This document shows positions 34,201 to 44,602 of a DNA stretch of 64,000 bases, in pieces. This DNA is from Macrostomum hystrix. Lineage: Eukaryota > Platyhelminthes > Macrostomidae. The notes beneath the pieces were generated by a model. The model ran no database searches. It had not been told where the DNA came from and saw only the letters and a list, made by a program, of their open reading frames with translations. Position numbers and translations under genes: made by a program. Location of the stretch: the NCBI GenBank assembly GCA_950097015.1, contig CATNEN010000039.1, forward strand, positions 5,658,501-5,722,500. The letters run 5' to 3'. Within the stretch, counting starts at the first letter, position 1. Each line of letters opens with the position of its first letter.

Positions 34201-34601
34201 GACTCTGGCAGTGATTCCAACGCGCCGTAGGAGTTGCCGCAATGGCAGGAGTCGCCATGCATGCCGAAGAACAGGTTTCCATGATCCATGCAGTACATGT
34301 AGCACCTGGCCCTACTCATGTTGGCCCTGATTGTTAAGTTGGCCAATGCGGTGGCCATACGCTCGTAGCAACCGACATACCTGTACTCTGGTGTGTTTTT
34401 CGCGGTATCGAATGAGGAGTTTAGCGAGTGTAGATGATCAAAACACTTTCTATTGGACTTTAAGACGTCTATTCACTCACGTGCTCGCATGTCGAACTCG
34501 GTGAAATTGGTGACCAAAGGAACTGTTTGATTGTCAATCAAAACCGACAGAGCAGACACGAAAAGTCCGGCCTGAACAATGGCCAACAAAGCGAGCCGCA
34601 T
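25299..34601 (-). CDS. Secreted multi-lectin protein: WSC-WSC-CTLD-fucolectin-fucolectin-CUB (13 exons)
   Basis: Predicted 1171-residue secreted carbohydrate-binding protein. Exons: 34481-34601 (signal peptide MRLALLAIVQAGLFVSALS), 34118-34387 and 33468-33746 (WSC domains, 'FFGMHGDSCHCGN', 'FFGMRRQHECVC'), 32020-32223 (unknown module), 31462-31893 (C-type lectin, 'CPNGWLSW'...'CEQRIGYICK'), 30378-30575 (unknown module), 29170-29586 (fucolectin/F5-8C-like), 28897-29091 and 28624-28803 (unknown modules), 28148-28540 (fucolectin-like, 'PWWKAKV...LTLCELVAYG'), 27116-27529 (CUB, 'CQWVIS...DYVAVYEGNGTSG'), 26067-26116, 25299-25661 (cysteine-rich C-terminus). All domain exons are phase 1-1, typical of exon shuffling. 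The C-type lectin lacks EPN/QPD and WND motifs, so calcium-dependent sugar binding is doubtful. The last two exons are the least certain. A mucosal or immune lectin role is inference. Confidence 0.8.
25676..26030 (+). repeat. 22-bp minisatellite in the last intron of the lectin gene
   Basis: About 16 copies of CGCCACCTTGGATTGGGGGG + TC, with a GGGTACA variant. Stop-free in several frames on both strands, producing several spurious 100-145-codon ORFs. Confidence 0.95.
26373..27105 (+). repeat. 20-bp minisatellite in lectin gene intron
   Basis: About 37 copies of TTCTCAAGGATTGTTAATGA, with GTCTC and TTCTCAAAG variants clustered in runs. It ends 11 bp before the CUB exon donor. Confidence 0.95.
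27704..28018 (+). repeat. SINE family 1 copy (tRNA-derived)
   Basis: The head carries A-box-like 'AGTGGCAGAGCGGTTAA' and B-box-like 'GAGGTCGATTCCGCG', as in a serine/leucine-type tRNA. The body includes 'GAGGCCACATTAATCTGG' and 'TGTGCTCAGGAGTCAGCGGA'; it ends in a TTATTATTA-type tail. Inserted in the intron between the fucolectin and CUB exons, antisense to the gene. Confidence 0.8.
29707..30004 (-). repeat. SINE family 1 copy (tRNA-derived), antisense
   Basis: Minus-strand copy: head 'GAGTGGCAGAGCGGTCTAAC', B box 'AGCTCGATTCCGCGG', shared 'GTGCTCAGGAGTCAGC' body, and an ATT/GTT trinucleotide tail (29707-29745 on the plus strand). It holds an internal inverted repeat, CCTTAAGGGTG...CACCCTTAAGG (29851-29885). 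Located in the intron 29587-30377. Confidence 0.8.
30576..31461. other. Lectin-gene intron without recognisable genes
   Basis: 886-bp intron between the second unknown module and the C-type lectin exon. From 31290 it contains part of a degenerate repeat ('TCTACCCTCATTAGC.AATA.GCTTGCG') that recurs at 33785-34060. Nothing else recognised. Confidence 0.5.
32465..32640 (+). repeat. Short ~22-bp minisatellite
   Basis: About seven copies of ACCTCACTCC(C/T)CAGCC-type units in the lectin gene intron 32224-33467. The rest of this intron (32650-33460) is very AT-rich and holds nothing I recognise. Confidence 0.8.
33785..34060 (+). repeat. Degenerate ~60-bp repeat
   Basis: Three to four diverged copies of 'TCTACCCTCATTAGCCAAT' + 'AGGCTTGCG..GGTTGAGGTG' in the intron between the two WSC exons; the same unit occurs at about 31290-31420 in another intron of the same gene. 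Confidence 0.7.
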
Positions 34602-35820
34602 TTTGCTGCCACTGACTAGCTATTTATTGCACCTGCAATCACGGAAAGTTTGCACTTTCAGATTAACACTTCTGATTAGCTCAATTAGATTGTTACAGAT
34701 AGGTTGGTAAAAAGTTATTATAATAAATTTATCTATCAATATTTATTCATTCAGTCGGGACGACCTGCTGTTTGTTGTTGCGAGCTTTCTGGCCATAGAC
34801 AGAGAAAACTTTTCTAAAAATTGGTAGCAGACTGAACTAAAGTATGTACACAGCCAAGTCGAAAATGAAGACGCGCAGCACCACCTCGACTCGTCGAAAG
34901 CTTGGTCACAAATGTCAAAATCAAGTAAGACCAACATACGCTAACCTGACTGCCAGCGGCCTCGCCGCACCTGCCAATTTGTCGCTTGGGACAAAATTTC
35001 CTTGCTTATATTTAACGCTAAGAAAGTGAAAAGCATTTGGACCGAAGAACTAGTGGGCTTAGTGCGCACTAGAAGTAACTAAAGGGGAGCTGTACCGAGC
35101 AAGGACTTAAAACATAGACAATGATTAAGTTAACAAAGGGGCGTGCAGGATGCGTAGTCTATGGGCTAAAAGGACGATAGAAGGCGAAACAATTAAAGTG
35201 CAGTGAAACGTACTGATCAACTAATCGGTGAGCAAGAAAGAAAAGAGGAGAGTCGAAGGAAACGACGAGAAGGACTTCTGGAGGGAGCATTTCCGACAAG
35301 GCACATTATATGATGTAATGGTCTCGGAATTAAAGTAGTCTGTACCACAGAATACAGATTCCTCGCTCTGAAGGCGCCCATTAAACGTCTCTAAAATAAG
35401 CAATATACTCGTATATAATACCCTCAAAAAACGTTTCTTTGGTCATGAAGTCGAGGAATCGTTTCTTGGCCGAGGCGCAGCCGACTAACTAACGGCAGCC
35501 CGCCCTCTGCTGTTGTCTATGGTCGAATTCCATAGATTTGCACAGCGGGCGGGCCGCAAAACGCGTTTCACGGCCGCGACGCGCCTCGACGTTTTACCTC
35601 GTTTCAGCCCTCTGCAGCGTATCAATATTGGTATATTCTATACTATACTCACGTACTGGGCAAACATGCAAAAAGGTGTGTACATCTGTCCTGACTTTCT
35701 CATCGTCAGACAGTTTACACTCTCACTGGGCTTTCAAAAAACCCCCCTATTTATCTTTTTCTGCATCTCCCAAAATATTCAAAATCGCCAGGAAAATTTA
35801 GGACACGAGCTAAAATTTTA
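34602..35820. other. Intergenic DNA upstream of the lectin gene
   Basis: Promoter side of the minus-strand lectin gene. No gene supported. A hairpin-capable stretch at about 35490-35555 has outer arms GCCCGCCCTCTG / CAGCGGGCGGG and inner TCTATGG...CCATAGA. Confidence 0.4.
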
Positions 35821-35825
35821 GCGAA

Positions 35826-35930
35826 CTTGGCCGAGTGGAGGCGGCAACGGTCATGTACGCGTAACAGTCCGGTTTCCGCGTGCAGGTCAGATTCCGAAGT
35901 GAGCCCGGTGCATTCGGTCACTGCCAGCAG
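35826..35930 (+). repeat. tRNA-like SINE fragment
   Basis: 'TTGGCCGAGTGGAGGCGG' (A-box-like) and 'GCAGGTCAGATTCCGAAG' (B-box-like) spaced as in a long-variable-arm tRNA. Not clearly one of the two SINE families in this window; no foldable complete tRNA seen. Confidence 0.35.
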
Positions 35931-36082
35931 CGCCTGATTTTGGATCGTCTACAATTTCTGCCAGCTTGAGTCAGAGATGATGCGGTCCCAGATAGGACGT
36001 ACTCGTATTCAAGGACGAAGCGACTAGTCATTCGGTATGTGTCACTCGTTGTCGGCTCCCCATGACGTACCGGTAAGAGCTC

Positions 36083-37755
36083 TCAGAACCTTGTTACGGG
36101 CTTTCGCTTTTTTAACTGCGGAATATGCTCCGAAAGGGTAAGCTTGGAGTCAAGAGTGACGCCCAGGATCTTCGGATTGGTGACGTGTGGCAGAGGCTGG
36201 CCACGGATAGAAACTCTAAGCGGTTGTCCGTATTGCCTCTGGTCCGGCAAGAACAAGGTGACCGAGCACTTGTTGTGGCAGATGATGAGCTTTCTCTGCT
36301 CCAGGTGACTGGCAAGCTCATTGCAGTAGAAGTTAGGATCATCCTCGATGTCGGCCACCGAAACCTAGGATAAGACGACCGAGAGGTCATCCGCGTAGCC
36401 CGTCAAGGACGTAGGAGGCTCGGGGACGGGATATCCTCTCAGGTAGTAGACTAAGAGGAGAGGGCTGATAGTGCTTTCCTGAGGGACGCCCATGCGTACC
36501 CGCATCCACGGAAAGTAAAAATCATGGAAGCAGGTGCGACATTGCCATCCGCAGAAGTAATTGGCAAGCCAGCAGGTGGCCCAATCTGGTAGCGGAGAGT
36601 CATGCAGGTCGTCGATGACAATCCGGTGCTCGGCGCAGTCGAAAGCCAGTTAAAGATCAATGGCAGTTAGCCCCGAAAGAACCGGTGGCTTAGGCCGACA
36701 GAAGCCATTTGCAATTTGATCGGTGATGGCTGCCAAGGCGGTGATAGTGCTGTATTGTGGCCGTAAGCCGTGCTGCCAGGCAGGAGTAGGCGCTCGATCA
36801 CTTTAGCTGCTGGTGCCAAGAACGATATGGGCCTGTAGGAAGGGGGCAGAGACCGTCTGGGCCAATGGCTTTAGACAGCTTTGGAGACCGCTTCCGTGGA
36901 GAAAGCTGGGGGCTCTGCGAAGGTTTTTCACTCTCCGCCGGGTGCGACGCATCTCCTTGTCGGAGACGTGCGGGCGCGGTCGGAGAAATTGCTTGTTTAG
37001 GCGCATAGCGGCCTCTGTCGTTTTTTTGAGGATGAGGTTGGGCTGCCCAATCGTATCGTTCAGGCGCCTGACGGTGGACCGGAGTTTTGCTGCGACCAGA
37101 GCTAGGTAGGCGAGATTGCTTATCGCATGAGATAAAGTCCAGGAAGCTGTTCGCGACTGGGTCTGCGATCAGGTCCCCCAGTTGCCTCCAAGTTCGAGTC
37201 CCAGGCAGAGTGATGCGCGTTCAAATCCCCTGTAGGCAACATTATCCTGGAGGAGATCGGTCAGGTCAAGCTGGAAGCCAGCCGGGCAGCTGCTGACAGG
37301 CGGTACGTAAATGTTGTTTACTAGCCAAGGCACGTCACAAATGAAGATTTTACAACTGATGCACTCGCGGATGTTGTCCTCGCGGCTGGCTGGCGGAGGA
37401 TGGAGTAATTGGCGATCTCTGGCAGTTCAGCACCGGGACTAAGTTTAGTTTCCTGGATTAGAACTAGATGAATTTTCTGAGATTCTAGGAACAGTTGAAG
37501 CTCCGACCACTTTTTAAGGATATCGTTTCGCGGTCCATTGGCAGATGGTGAGTTCTGGACACGGGCTGAGGGGTCGATCTCGGTCGACTAGCCACTCTGT
37601 CCAGGCCCCGGGTTCTCTTCGATGTCGCCGGCCCGAATAAGAAGCTCGTGGATCAACCTGGCCGGCATTGGTTGTCCGCGTACCGAGAATGGAGGATTGA
37701 CGTTGCAATTGGCGCTGACGTTGACATTCCCATTGGTTGTCTCCATGGTATTCAT
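36083..37755 (-). pseudogene. Decayed APE-type non-LTR retrotransposon (LINE) with 2A-like motif
   Basis: Read on the minus strand: possible ORF start at 37755; 2A-like GDIEENPGP ending at 37603; AP-endonuclease start 'LVLIQETKLSPG' (about 37430-37490); linker (36800-37110); reverse transcriptase 'AFDCAEHRIVIDDL' (about 36610-36660), 'MGVPQESTISPLL' (about 36450-36495), 'GYADDLSVV' (about 36370-36400); and thumb 'KILGVTLDSKLTLSEHI' (about 36115-36165). Stops after the 2A motif, before AFDC and after YADD, plus frame changes, show it is dead. The RNase-free APE-EN/RT layout fits CR1/L2/Jockey-like clades. Both ends are undefined. Confidence 0.85.
37603..37644 (-). other. 2A-like translational recoding motif in the LINE
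   Basis: Codons for LLIRAGDIEENPGP, matching the D-x-E-x-N-P-G-P consensus with the usual upstream Leu/Gly context. It lies about 51 codons into the LINE ORF, upstream of the endonuclease. 2A-like sequences at this place are known from APE-type LINEs of several invertebrates. Confidence 0.8.
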
Positions 37756-38440
37756 AATATGGGTTCGATGCTGACTCGGACGGCTTTGAAAGTTAGTTCA
37801 CCGTACAGGGCGGAAAATATTGATTCAGATAGTGGACTTTCACGAAAATCGGTCATTCGGTTTGGGAGCAGCAGGCAGTGGGTATTTGAAATACGTGGTC
37901 TTACTGTTAACAAATTATAAGCCAGATTGGTAAAATTAAGCGAATTCACCTTTTCACTTACGAATGCTCAAGTCACAGGTGTCAGGTCCAGGAGTGAGAA
38001 TAGTTTGCATTTGACTCTTCTGTGAGCTCGGTGACTCGAATCTATTTATCTCAAAATTGAGCACCTATTTTACAATTCAGTTAGCAACTACAGAAAAGTA
38101 GCTAGCTGAATTCGATCGATAGAGAAATATTTTAAGACGATAATTAATCACATAATATAGTATCGACTGTAGCAAAGGCAAATTATAAACTTTTCAACGA
38201 AGAAAGGACGTGGGCATGAGCAGGTGTGCATAAACTTGGCTGGCTTGAGAAGCGTGTGCGAACCAGTGCTTACCAAAATTTTTGGGCGCTGGCATGCAAA
38301 TTACCAATTTTTCACCATACAAACCATAAAAAACTCCAAGAACTTTTTTTGCACTCAGCAGTAAGTAAATACGCTTACTTTCTGGAAACTAGAATGCAAA
38401 ATTGATACAGTTCTTGGGGCAAGACAATCAAACTTTCTGG
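37756..38440. other. Intergenic DNA
   Basis: No gene supported. On the minus strand, 'MQTILTPGPDTCDLSI' followed by GTAAGT (about 37960-38010) could splice to TAAGACCACG at about 37905, giving a small ORF of about 66 residues. I do not recognise it and rate it doubtful. Confidence 0.2.
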
Positions 38441-38442
38441 CG

Positions 38443-39487
38443 AATCGGGATCTACGATCGGGATCTACGATCGGGATCTACGATCGGGATCTACGATCGG
38501 GATCTACGATCGGGATCTACGATCGGGATCTACGATCGGGATCTACGATCGGGATCTACGATCGGGATCTACGATCGGGATCTACGATCGGGATCTACGA
38601 TCGGGATCTACGATCGGGATCTACGATCGGGATCTACGATCGGGATCTACGATCGGGATCTACGATCGGGATCTACGATCGGGATCTACGATCGGGATCT
38701 ACGATCGGGATCTACGATCGGGATCTACGATCGGGATCTACGATCGGGATCTACGATCGGGATCTACGATCGGGATCTACGATCGGGATCTACGATCGGG
38801 ATCTACGATCGGGATCTACGATCGGGATCTACGATCGGGATCTACGATCGGGATCTACGATCGGGATCTACGATCGGGATCTACGATCGGGATCTACGAT
38901 CGGGATCTACGATCGGGATCTACGATCGGGATCTACGATCGGGATCTACGATCGGGATCTACGATCGGGATCTACGATCGGGATCTACGATCGGGATCTA
39001 CGATCGGGATCTACGATCGGGATCTACGATCGGGATCTACGATCGGGATCTACGATCGGGATCTACGATCGGGATCTACGATCGGGATCTACGATCGGGA
39101 TCTACGATCGGGATCTACGATCGGGATCTACGATCGGGATCTACGATCGGGATCTACGATCGGGATCTACGATCGGGATCTACGATCGGGATCTACGATC
39201 GGGATCTACGATCGGGATCTACGATCGGGATCTACGATCGGGATCTACGATCGGGATCTACGATCGGGATCTACGATCGGGATCTACGATCGGGATCTAC
39301 GATCGGGATCTACGATCGGGATCTACGATCGGGATCTACGATCGGGATCTACGATCGGGATCTACGATCGGGATCTACGATCGGGATCTACGATCGGGAT
39401 CTACGATCGGGATCTACGATCGGGATCTACGATCGGGATCTACGATCGGGATCTACGATCGGGATCTACGATCGGGATCTACGATCG
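38443..39487 (+). repeat. Perfect 13-bp satellite (GGGATCTACGATC)n
   Basis: About 80 copies with no visible variation over about 1040 bp. Each unit carries two GATC sites. Immediately after it comes the palindrome TCTACGATCGTAGA (about 39478-39491). The 362-codon ORF is the repeat read as 13-residue units, not a gene. Perfect homogeneity means recent expansion, active homogenisation, or an assembly artefact. Confidence 0.97.
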
Positions 39488-39885
39488 TAGATTGTAAAGA
39501 ATTGCAAGAAAGCTATATATAAGATATTTAAAAGTTTTGAAGCACAGAAGCACTTTTCCCCGTTCCTGTACAAACACAGCTGTTTTTACCACTCTGTGAC
39601 AGCTATACAATAGTTTACCTAAATTAAGCTGAAATCACAAATAGTTTTTGATAATCTCATTGTAAATTAATCCGGAATTTCCGAATTCCGGGATAAACGA
39701 TAGTAAGAAGGTGTAACAGAAATGCGAAATCTCAGGACTCGGCTGATTGATCAGTACAGCCGATTGTATTTTGTAAAAGTGCACTGGGATTTTCAGTTAC
39801 ACTTGGCCGATGAATTTAAAGGTTCGATAGACACTGATTCGTTTAGTTCCGTTGCTCAGAAAAAAACGATAAAAATAGCTTCAGA

Positions 39886-42800
39886 ATGAAGCACTTTAAT
39901 TTTGAAAATCTCTTAATAATCTTTTTCGTCATCATAAGCGTTGTTATGGCAACAATTTCTGACGCCGTGGCGAGGCAGCGCCGAAGTCGGCTTGAGTTTA
40001 GCCTGCATGCCGTAGACTCTGCACTGGCCTTCCTGAGCCGCCACAAGAACGAAGTCAATCTCGATGGTGTTATAGGCGTGCGCATTGTGCAAGGTTTGTG
40101 CAAACAAACGAGCTGGATCTTGACCCAATCGAGCTGGATCTTGACCCAATCGAGCTGGATCTTGACCCAATCGAGCTGGATCTTGACCCAATCGAGCTGG
40201 ATCTTGACCCAATCGAGCTGGATCTTGACCCAATCGAACTAGGCCTTGACTTAAATCTAGAGAGATCCTAAAAGTTCGATTTTGATCTCCGATCCACATG
40301 AGCAGGCCAGTTCGGCTCCCTTCTGTCACCCGAAGTCGGTGGCAGCCACCTGCCGATGTGGCTGTCCGCCAGCCTGCTGGCGGCACGCGATTTCGCCGGC
40401 GCGTTAGGCGACGTCACCGAGCGGCTGGTGGAAAAAAACTCGCCGAGCTACTTTGCAGGTGAGGCAACTCAGTTGCTTTCAATCCTCGTAGCAGTTTAAG
40501 TAGCAGGTAGGCACAATTTTAGTTTTGGAGGCTGTATGTGATCCATTTGGTCGATCACTTTCGAGGCATACCGCTCTCTGATAGCTTTCAACGAAAAGAG
40601 CTCGCTTAATAAACTCAAATTCATCAGTCTACTATTTGAGCACCCCACATTTTAAGGACAATGCTTTTCTAAGTACACCGCTTACATAACACACCGTGTA
40701 ATCCTTATCCTCCGTGATCTTATCTTTTGGTCTAGCGGTATTCAGGTTAAATTCACGGATTCTTTCTATAAGGATTACTACACCTGATTCGATCTCCAAT
40801 GGCTCGCACTAATGAGAGTTCTTACGTATCTACCTAACTTTATCTATCTCTTCTACTCCGATAGCGTCGTAATCAAAGTAAATTAATATTTGAGATAACT
40901 TTTATAATTCGTTAAAACTGATGAGCTATCGTCGGGGCGGGTTGCGCTCCTGCGGCGCTCCGCGTTTCATATTTATTGATAAAATATCCCCACCTCTCAC
41001 CAGGAGGGTGGGGTGCGTAATGTTGTGGTTAGTTACAGTACACTTGCTTTGATTTGAGTTATGTTGGGTCGCAGCCCCTGAATTTGACATATTTTCTATT
41101 AATCTAGTAGGTTGCCATGCAAGACAACTCCTTTCTTAGGTATGGTCTGGTTATTACATTGGTTGCGTTAGATCGCGTTGGGATGGTGGTCTTTCTATTC
41201 ACTTTTAATATTGATTAATCTCTCCCTTCTCGTCTCTTTTCTGTCTGACCGCCACGCTCGGTTGTCATGCGCCTTCTTTGTCTTCTCCCCTCTTCTCCAG
41301 CACGTTTTCCTCTTGTACCCTCGCCCTCGGCCGCGTGCCGCTCAGACTCGTTTTGGCCGGCGCCGGTTTGACCTGTGGGTGGGTCTCCATTGTTCTTGGC
41401 TGGGGGGTTAGTTTTTTTGCGTCTCTTTTGGCATTTGATGAATTGCGGTATTTTCTACTTTCATTGTCCTTTTCTTATTCTATATCATCTGGTTTTAAAG
41501 TTCTTTAAGTCCCGATCTTCGATGTTATTTCTAACTCTTATACACCGCTCACTGAGCACACTGCTCATTGAGCACACCGCTCACTGAGCACACCGCTCAC
41601 TGAGCACACCGCTCACTGAGCACATCGCTCTATGAGCACACCGATCAGTAAGCACACCGCTCACTGAGCACACCGCTCACTGAGCACACCGCTCACTGAG
41701 CACATCGCTCTATGAGCACACCGATCAGTAAGCACACCGCTCACTGAGCACACCGCTCACTGCATGAGCACACCGCTCACTGAGCACATCGCTCTATGAG
41801 CACACCGATCAGTAAGCACACCGATCACTGAGCACACCGCTCACTGAGCACACCGCTCACTGAGCACATCGCTCTATGAGCACACCGATCAGTAAGCACA
41901 CCGATCACTGAGCACACCACTCACTGAGCACACCGCTCACTGAGCACACCGCTCACTGAGCACACCGATCACTGAGCACACCGCTCACTGAGCACACCGA
42001 TCACTGAGCACACCGCTCACTGAGCACACCGCTCACTGAGCACACCGCTCACTGAGCACACCGCTCACTGAGCACACCGCTCACTGAGCACACCGCTCAC
42101 TGAGCACACCGCTCACTGAGCACACCGATCACTGAGGACACCGATCACTGAGGACACCGCTCTAGGAGCACACTGCTCACTGAGCACACCGCTCACTGAG
42201 CACACCGCTCACTGAGCACACCGATCACTGAGGACACCGATCACTGAGGACACCGCTCACTGAGGACACCGCTCTAGGAGCACACTGCTCGCCTGACAAA
42301 TCGACACGCGATGCGCAAAGAAGCTGCCTGACTGGAACATTTATTTCTCGTTGCTTCCTCACCAAGTGGCGGGCCAGGAGATCTCTGAGCAGCACTGGGC
42401 CAAATTCTTCCCGACACGACCGCTCAGCCAAATTCCCAGGGACGCGAACTACTCCACAAGCAGCAATGGCGTGGAAGAGGCCAGTCCAAGTCGCCAGGTC
42501 AATGAGAACTTCAGCGACCAATGCATTCTGGAGTTCAAGCAGTCCAGTGGGTGAGCTTCCTCAAGGAAAATAGTACACATTAGTGAGTGTGCTCTGAAGA
42601 GTCAGCGGAATGGGCAGAATGGTAGCTGCACTGCAAAAAAAGAGATGTAAATTATTGAGCTGATTGAGTCTAGCAGTGTTTCAGGACCAACTCGCACTTT
42701 ATGAACTTTCCTAGAAAGCCTGGCTGCCAGATCTCGGACCGCTGCTGGAAATTCATGGCCGAGAAAGACGGCGCCGCTGGCTATTACCTGACCCACCAGG

Positions 42801-43521
42801 TTTTTTATCTGGTAAACGGAATGCAGGTAGCAATTTGATCTCAATTCAACTAAACTTTAAAGGCCGAAAATTCTTACCTCAAGTAATCGTCGATCCTCTC
42901 TCATTGAAGAATCTCTTGCATTGAGATCCCCTAACAATATCCCATCGACAAATCCTCCATATCGTTTCTTTTCTAATCGAAACTTCTATTCCACAGTTCA
43001 ACTGCGAGAAGAACCTGACAGACCTGGCGCAGAGAGCGCAGCCTCCATCGGATGCGGGCCACAGACAGCCCCTGATCGACCTGCTGGACAAGAAGTGTGC
43101 TCAAATCTATGGCGAAGCTCTTGGTCTCGAGAGGCAGGGCTTTCCAATACAATGGCGAGATCTCTTCATGGAGCAGAGTAAGAGTTCAAAAGGCGAACTA
43201 AAACTTTTTATAGATCGGGAACTGTCTGAGTTGTATTTTGAGACGCGTCCCGATCTTCCAGTTGCGCTCTGCGGCACCGCCGGCTACACCCGGATCGCTC
43301 AACGACGCTGGCTGTCGCGCGTTGTTGCCTGGCAACGCGCTGACAGCGGTTGCTATGGGCTATTCCCGGAGGAGCAGCCGCGGTCGCCGTGGCGACATGG
43401 CCGTCAGAAACGCGCCGAAAGGCTGATGACAAACGGCTGCTTGTCGCATCGGACCTCCGTGGCGTTGGGCGCCCTGACTGTGTTTGTTAGGCGGGACGTT
43501 GAGGACCTTCTAACGAGCTGA
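39886..43521 (+). CDS. C16orf89: C16orf89/UPF0764-family secreted protein (6 exons)
   Basis: Predicted 375-residue protein of unknown biochemical role. Exons: 39886-40093, 40306-40458, 42367-42550, 42685-42826, 42997-43177, 43262-43521; all phases join. The N-terminus is a hydrophobic signal sequence ('LLIIFFVIISVVMATIS'). Family landmarks: 'VNLDGVIGVRIVQ', 'SDQCILEF', 'FPRKPGCQISDRCWKFM', 'AAGYYLTHQVFYL', 'QWRDLFMEQI', 'ALCGTAGYTRI..RRWL..VVAWQR.DSGCYG', and the C-terminal 'NGCLSHRTSVALGALTVFVRR'. In vertebrates the family is a thyroid- and lung-expressed secreted protein. Introns contain a 21-bp and a 16-bp tandem repeat. Exon 2 acceptor (GAGCAG) is the weakest boundary. Confidence 0.8.
40112..40233 (+). 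repeat. 21-bp tandem repeat in C16orf89-like intron 1
   Basis: Six near-identical copies of GAGCTGGATCTTGACCCAAT + C starting about 20 bp after the exon 1 donor. In frame it would read SWILTQS; because a donor precedes it and the family does not have it, I treat it as intronic. Confidence 0.9.
40459..41529. other. Part of C16orf89-like intron 2, no gene seen
   Basis: Mixed-composition intron sequence with a pyrimidine-rich plus strand at 41170-41500. The ORFs at 41178-41587 lack coding character. Confidence 0.5.
41530..42292 (+). repeat. 16-bp minisatellite in C16orf89-like intron 2
   Basis: About 45 copies of GAGCACACCGCTCACT, with variants GAGCACATCGCTCTAT, GAGCACACCGATCAGTA and GAGGACACC arranged in repeated higher-order blocks. 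Confidence 0.95.
42585..42635 (+). repeat. SINE family 1 fragment
   Basis: 'TGAGTGTGCTCTGAAGAGTCAGCGGAATGGGCAGAATGG' matches the body segment 'GTGTGCTCAGGAGTCAGCGGA.TG.GCAGAAT' of the SINE copies at 27704-28018 and 63203-63462. Confidence 0.5.
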
Positions 43522-43734
43522 ATGCGTTGCACGGTTCGAAAATACCTGAGCTGATGAATGGAGGTGTTGGATTTCGTAATGTTAAACCCTTATTTGTAAT
43601 CTGGGAGCTATATAATTCTTAAAACTATTGGATTTTCAATGATTGGGATCTTTAATTGTGGGGTCTCGGAACTTGGATCTTGAAGCTATGGGACATTTGA
43701 TTTGAGACATGTGATCTTAGAACTATGGGGCAAT

Positions 43735-44077
43735 TGGAGCCATAGGACTTCGGAACTGTGGGATCTCGGAACTGTGGGATCTCTGAACTGTGGGATCTCT
43801 GAACTGTGTGATCTCGGAACGGTGGGATCTCTGAACTGTGGGATCTCTGAACTGTGGGATCTCTGAACTGTGGGATCTCTGAACTGTGGGATCTCTGAAC
43901 TGTGGGATCTCTGAACTGTGGGATCTCTGAACTGTGGGATCTCTGAACTGTGGGATCTCTGAACTGTGGGATCTCTGAACTGTGGGATCTCTGAACTGTG
44001 GGATCTCTGAACTGTGGGATCTCTGAACTGTGGGATCTCTGAACTGTGGGATCTCTGAACTGTGGGATCTCTGAACC
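43735..44077 (+). repeat. 16-bp minisatellite downstream of C16orf89-like gene
   Basis: About 21 copies of GTGGGATCTCTGAACT, preceded by diverged forms from 43600 ('GGGATCTTTAATTGTGGGGTCTCGGAACTT'). The minus-strand 120-codon ORF over it is the repeat. Confidence 0.95.
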
Positions 44078-44258
44078 AGAGTCACTTCAGATTGAATCGA
44101 TTGTTTCTACTGACATTGTCGTACATCTTTAGATGCGTTTTCTGATTCTCGAAGACGCTTGTATTTTTTATAGTGATGAGTGACCATTCAAATCAAATAT
44201 ATGAACAACATAATCTCCTTTAGGAGTGCCAAATGAGACTGTCACGAGTTTAATATAT

Positions 44259-44264
44259 TTTATT
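44259..44264 (-). terminator. Poly(A) signal of the NHL-type gene
   Basis: Minus-strand AATAAA about 340 nt downstream of the stop at 44603. Confidence 0.45.
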
Positions 44265-44602
44265 GCTATTACCTAAACCTAATGAAGCTGTACAACGGTT
44301 TCTACGTACAGTTCGCTTTGAGTAAAGTGGTTCTGGATAATATTGTACTCGTACTGAAATATTCGCATTTTCAAACAGGTTTTTTGGTCTAAAGCTTTTG
44401 TTATGATTATTTCGGAAAATTAAAAAGAAAGAGAGTAAAAACGCCTTGAATGTGATGCAACTGAGTATGAATCTTGGAATATAAGTCGACAGATCGAATG
44501 GCCAAAGTGGCTTAGGTACCATTTGTGCATGCATTCAATTTAGTTGTTGCTGACCGCTATGAGTTAATTAGCATTAAACGGTCATCAAACAGGCAACGCC
44601 AA

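Noticed and set aside
35513-35821. 102-codon plus-strand ORF
   Set aside because: No domain, no splice context, overlaps a hairpin-rich region; codon use unlike the real exons.
38443-39487. CRISPR-like array
   Set aside because: Units are head-to-tail with no unique spacers, and the genome is eukaryotic. The same holds for the other arrays.
38402-39490. 362-codon ORF of IYDRDLRSGSTIG repeats
   Set aside because: A perfect 13-bp DNA repeat read in frame; no conserved flank, no splice context.
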